From an uncultured Flavobacteriales bacterium (GTDB lineage: Bacteria > Bacteroidota > Bacteroidia > Palsa-965): a stretch of DNA of 64,000 nt. This document shows positions 62,145-64,000 of this stretch, one piece after another. The DNA is taken from contig CAIQQJ010000115.1 in the NCBI GenBank assembly GCA_903873905.1, positions 1 through 64,000 on the forward strand. The letters are read 5' to 3'. The notes beneath the pieces were generated by a model. It searched no databases. It was not told the DNA's origin and worked only from the letters and a program-made list of their open reading frames with translations. Numbering within the stretch: the stretch's first letter is position 1; each line of letters opens with the position of its first letter. Made by a program: the position numbers and the translations under genes.

Positions 62145-63500
62145 ATGGACCCCATTTCCTGGCGCAAACATTTTTTTCAAACACTCGCACTTGCCATACC
62201 GGTTTGTCTGAGCAACGTTGGTCACATTGCAGTTGATCTTGCGGACAATTATTTCATTGGACAATTACCTGAAAAAACTTCTGGACAAGCAGCCGTGAGT
62301 CTTGCAGGCGCACTTTACATCATGATTCTTGTTTTATTAATCGGCGTTTCATTTGGACTCACTCCAATTGTTGCCGAGGCAAATGCACAAAATAAAAAAG
62401 ACAAAATCATCGCGCATTTAAAACATGCGTTTATTCAAAATATTTCTGTCGCCATCCTTCTGTTCATTTTGTTGATGGCATGCGCACCCATGTTGCGACT
62501 CACCGACAAACCTCCAGCAATTACTGATCTCGCTGTTCGATATTTGAACGTCATGATGTTGTCGATGATTCCTCTAAGTTTATTTTTTACAAGTAAACAA
62601 TTTGCAGAAGGAATGTCGAATACAAAACCAGCAATGTTCATTACGATTGGAGCAAACCTTCTGAACATTTTTCTGAATTGGGCATTGGTGTTCGGTCATT
62701 TGGGATTTCACCGCATGGGTGTAATGGGCGCATGCTGGGCAACATTTATTTCTCGATGTGGAATGGCGCTTGTCATGGTCATGTACATTTATTTTGCACC
62801 TCGCTATCGCGATTATCGTTCTGCTTTTCGATATTGGTCAACAAGAAATACTGCTGAAAAATTATCTTGGCAACCCATCAAAGAACAATTAAAAATTGGA
62901 ATTCCTTCTGGTTTGATGTTTGTATTGGAAGTTGCAGCCTTCAGTGTACCAACCTTATTCATCCCAGGCACTCCACAACTTGCGGCACACCGAATTTCAC
63001 TTGGACTAGCCGGGATGACTTACATGATTTCAAGTGGACTCGGTGCTGCAGCTACAATTCGAGTTGGACATTTTCTAGGATTACAAGATAAAATCGGTTT
63101 GCGTCGTGCTGGTTTCAGTGCCCTATTTCTTGCGCTTATGTTTATGTTCCTGTCGGCAATCACCTTTATTGTTTTCCGATTCAAATTAACTTCCTTTTTC
63201 AATAACGATCCGAACGTTTTAAAATATGCAGCGCCACTATTATTTATTGCAGCTGCATTCCAATTATTCGACGGAGCACAAGTAACAGTGCAAGGAGCTT
63301 TGCGCGGCTTGAAAGACACAATCGCACCAGGCTTCATCGCATTTTTCGCTTACTGGATAATTGGATTGCCAGCCAGTTGGTATTTCTGTACACAAATGAA
63401 TTTGGGAGTACAAGGCGCTTGGTTCGGATTTATTCTCGGACTTGCCGCAGCGAGTTTCGGATTTATTTGGAGATTCAATCGGCTATCTTCTCTGGCATAA
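62145..63500 (+). CDS. MATE-family efflux transporter
   Basis: Multidrug and toxin extrusion transporter with twelve membrane segments in two bundles of six. Landmarks: LALAIPVCLSNVGHIAVDLADNYFIGQL in helix 1, QAAVSLAGALYIMILVLLIGVSFGLTPIVAEANAQNKK in helices 2-3, and in the second half LKIGIPSGLMFVLEVAAFSVPTLFI and FQLFDGAQVTVQGALRGLKDT. The start is ATG 62145 (MDPISWRKHFFQ), six codons later than the track's TTG. 451 residues. Likely a cation-driven drug or metabolite exporter; substrate unknown. Convergent with the DinB-like gene across a shared hairpin. Confidence 0.92.
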   Translation: MDPISWRKHFFQTLALAIPVCLSNVGHIAVDLADNYFIGQLPEKTSGQAAVSLAGALYIMILVLLIGVSFGLTPIVAEANAQNKKDKIIAHLKHAFIQNISVAILLFILLMACAPMLRLTDKPPAITDLAVRYLNVMMLSMIPLSLFFTSKQFAEGMSNTKPAMFITIGANLLNIFLNWALVFGHLGFHRMGVMGACWATFISRCGMALVMVMYIYFAPRYRDYRSAFRYWSTRNTAEKLSWQPIKEQLKIGIPSGLMFVLEVAAFSVPTLFIPGTPQLAAHRISLGLAGMTYMISSGLGAAATIRVGHFLGLQDKIGLRRAGFSALFLALMFMFLSAITFIVFRFKLTSFFNNDPNVLKYAAPLLFIAAAFQLFDGAQVTVQGALRGLKDTIAPGFIAFFAYWIIGLPASWYFCTQMNLGVQGAWFGFILGLAAASFGFIWRFNRLSSLA

Positions 63501-63503
63501 AAA

Positions 63504-63522
63504 ATCCTGCGCGAAGCAGGAT
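63504..63522 (-). terminator. terminator shared by MATE and DinB-like genes
   Basis: ATCCTGC and GCAGGAT form a 7-bp stem with a GCGAA/TTCGC loop; on the minus strand it is followed by TTTTTTAT. It lies between the two convergent genes and best serves the DinB-like gene. Confidence 0.75.
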
Positions 63523-63529
63523 AATATTC

Positions 63530-64000
63530 CTAAAATAAATCTTGCAAATAGCGTTCCTTCAAAACATTCTGGTGATGAAGATGATGTCCTACAATAATAT
63601 AAAGTAAAGCACGAGGTGTAACTGGATTATTGTTGGCACATCCCATCCGATCCAAATCTTCAATGGTAAACGATTTGAAAAGTGAAAGGGTTGCTTCACG
63701 AACAAATCCGAATTCATGACTGAGATCGTAAAGCGAACGTTTGTCAAATTTTCCTTCTGCAACATATTCGTTTTCATCAAAACCAGGAAGCGATTGTTTC
63801 TCCCCACGCGCAATGCATAATGCGCGACAAGCCATGATGCGTTCCGTATCGATCATGTGTCCTACAACTTCTTTCACTGACCATTTTCCATCTGCATAAC
63901 GGAAATCCTCTTTTTCATCAGGTACTTCAGACAACAGCACTTTAAAATCCAACACAAGTGATTCCAATAAATGCAATGGATCTTGGCCTGATAATTTGCT
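63530..64000 (-). CDS. DinB-family protein, 5' end outside the window
   Basis: Helical DinB/YfiT-like protein. The metal-binding histidine pattern is visible: VKEVVGHMIDTERIMACRALCIA, and the C-terminal YIIVGHHLHHQNVLKERYL. Members are metal-dependent transferases or thiol-related enzymes, mostly uncharacterised. The track begins at a TTG (63976), but the same frame stays open to the window edge (GQDPLHLLES), so the true start is probably outside and this entry is partial. Ends 30 bp from the MATE gene with a shared terminator. Confidence 0.85.
   Translation of the reverse strand, partial: SKLSGQDPLHLLESLVLDFKVLLSEVPDEKEDFRYADGKWSVKEVVGHMIDTERIMACRALCIARGEKQSLPGFDENEYVAEGKFDKRSLYDLSHEFGFVREATLSLFKSFTIEDLDRMGCANNNPVTPRALLYIIVGHHLHHQNVLKERYLQDLF

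Overview
The window is chromosomal DNA from a member of the Bacteroidota, probably a gliding or type IX secretion (T9SS) lineage such as Flavobacteriia, Cytophagia or Sphingobacteriia; genus cannot be read from the sequence. The signs are a gldK-gldL-gldM-gldN cluster with PorP/SprF proteins, gldB-gldC, many exported proteins with T9SS sorting domains (type A and the type B/CHU_C form), an MraZ-led dcw cluster in the Bacteroidota order, AT-rich DNA, and start codons mostly without Shine-Dalgarno sequences. No rRNA, tRNA, CRISPR array, transposase, integrase or phage gene was seen.

Layout. 1-160: 40-bp tandem repeat. 166-4452 (-): two paralogous surface proteins (NIDO, PKD, CHU_C). 4732-5049 (-): small YCII/muconolactone-isomerase-like protein. 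5416-12473 (-): a housekeeping block transcribed miaB, sigma-54 activator, lptE, TPR protein, secG, then groES-groEL. 12805-16851 (+): topA and an arginase-family pseudoenzyme candidate. 17187-25611 (+): T9SS/gliding locus with two PorP/SprF proteins, gldK, gldL, gldM, gldN and a second gldN-like gene behind a terminator. 25832-43323 (-): the dcw operon mraZ, rsmH, ftsL-like, ftsI, murE, mraY, murD, a free-standing MurD C-terminal-domain protein, ftsW, murG, murC, ftsQ, ftsA, ftsZ, then yqeY. 43829-46275 (+): an aminolipid acyltransferase pair (GlsA/GlsB-like) and engB. 46280-50368 (-): small exported protein, a CHU_C protein, gldC, gldB. 50423-52963 (+): outer-membrane barrel protein and nadE. 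53125-57242: SDR oxidoreductase, a four-helix-bundle (S23/IVP-like) cassette, a two-domain VOC protein and a large acyltransferase. 57449-62011 (+): two type A T9SS cargo proteins. 62145-64000: MATE exporter and a DinB-family protein cut by the window edge.

How it fits together: the window holds the T9SS motor and ring proteins (GldL/M, GldK/N), accessory gliding lipoproteins (GldB) and at least five probable T9SS cargo proteins, together with the peptidoglycan precursor and divisome genes, Sec and LPS export components (SecG, LptE) and chaperonin.

Most unusual points: (1) a separate MurD C-domain gene translationally coupled to ftsW inside the dcw operon, with key MurD residues changed; (2) an S23-like four-helix-bundle gene bracketed by inverted 45-bp repeats, with a nearly identical solo copy of the repeat translated in frame inside nadE; (3) a dispersed palindromic element (core CCCAACA-N4-TGTTGGG) in several intergenic gaps; (4) three 10-bp-spaced MraZ boxes and an extra palindrome upstream of mraZ; (5) an FtsZ with a minisatellite-encoded 13-residue repeat in a very long C-terminal tail; (6) Shine-Dalgarno sequences concentrated in the gld operon.
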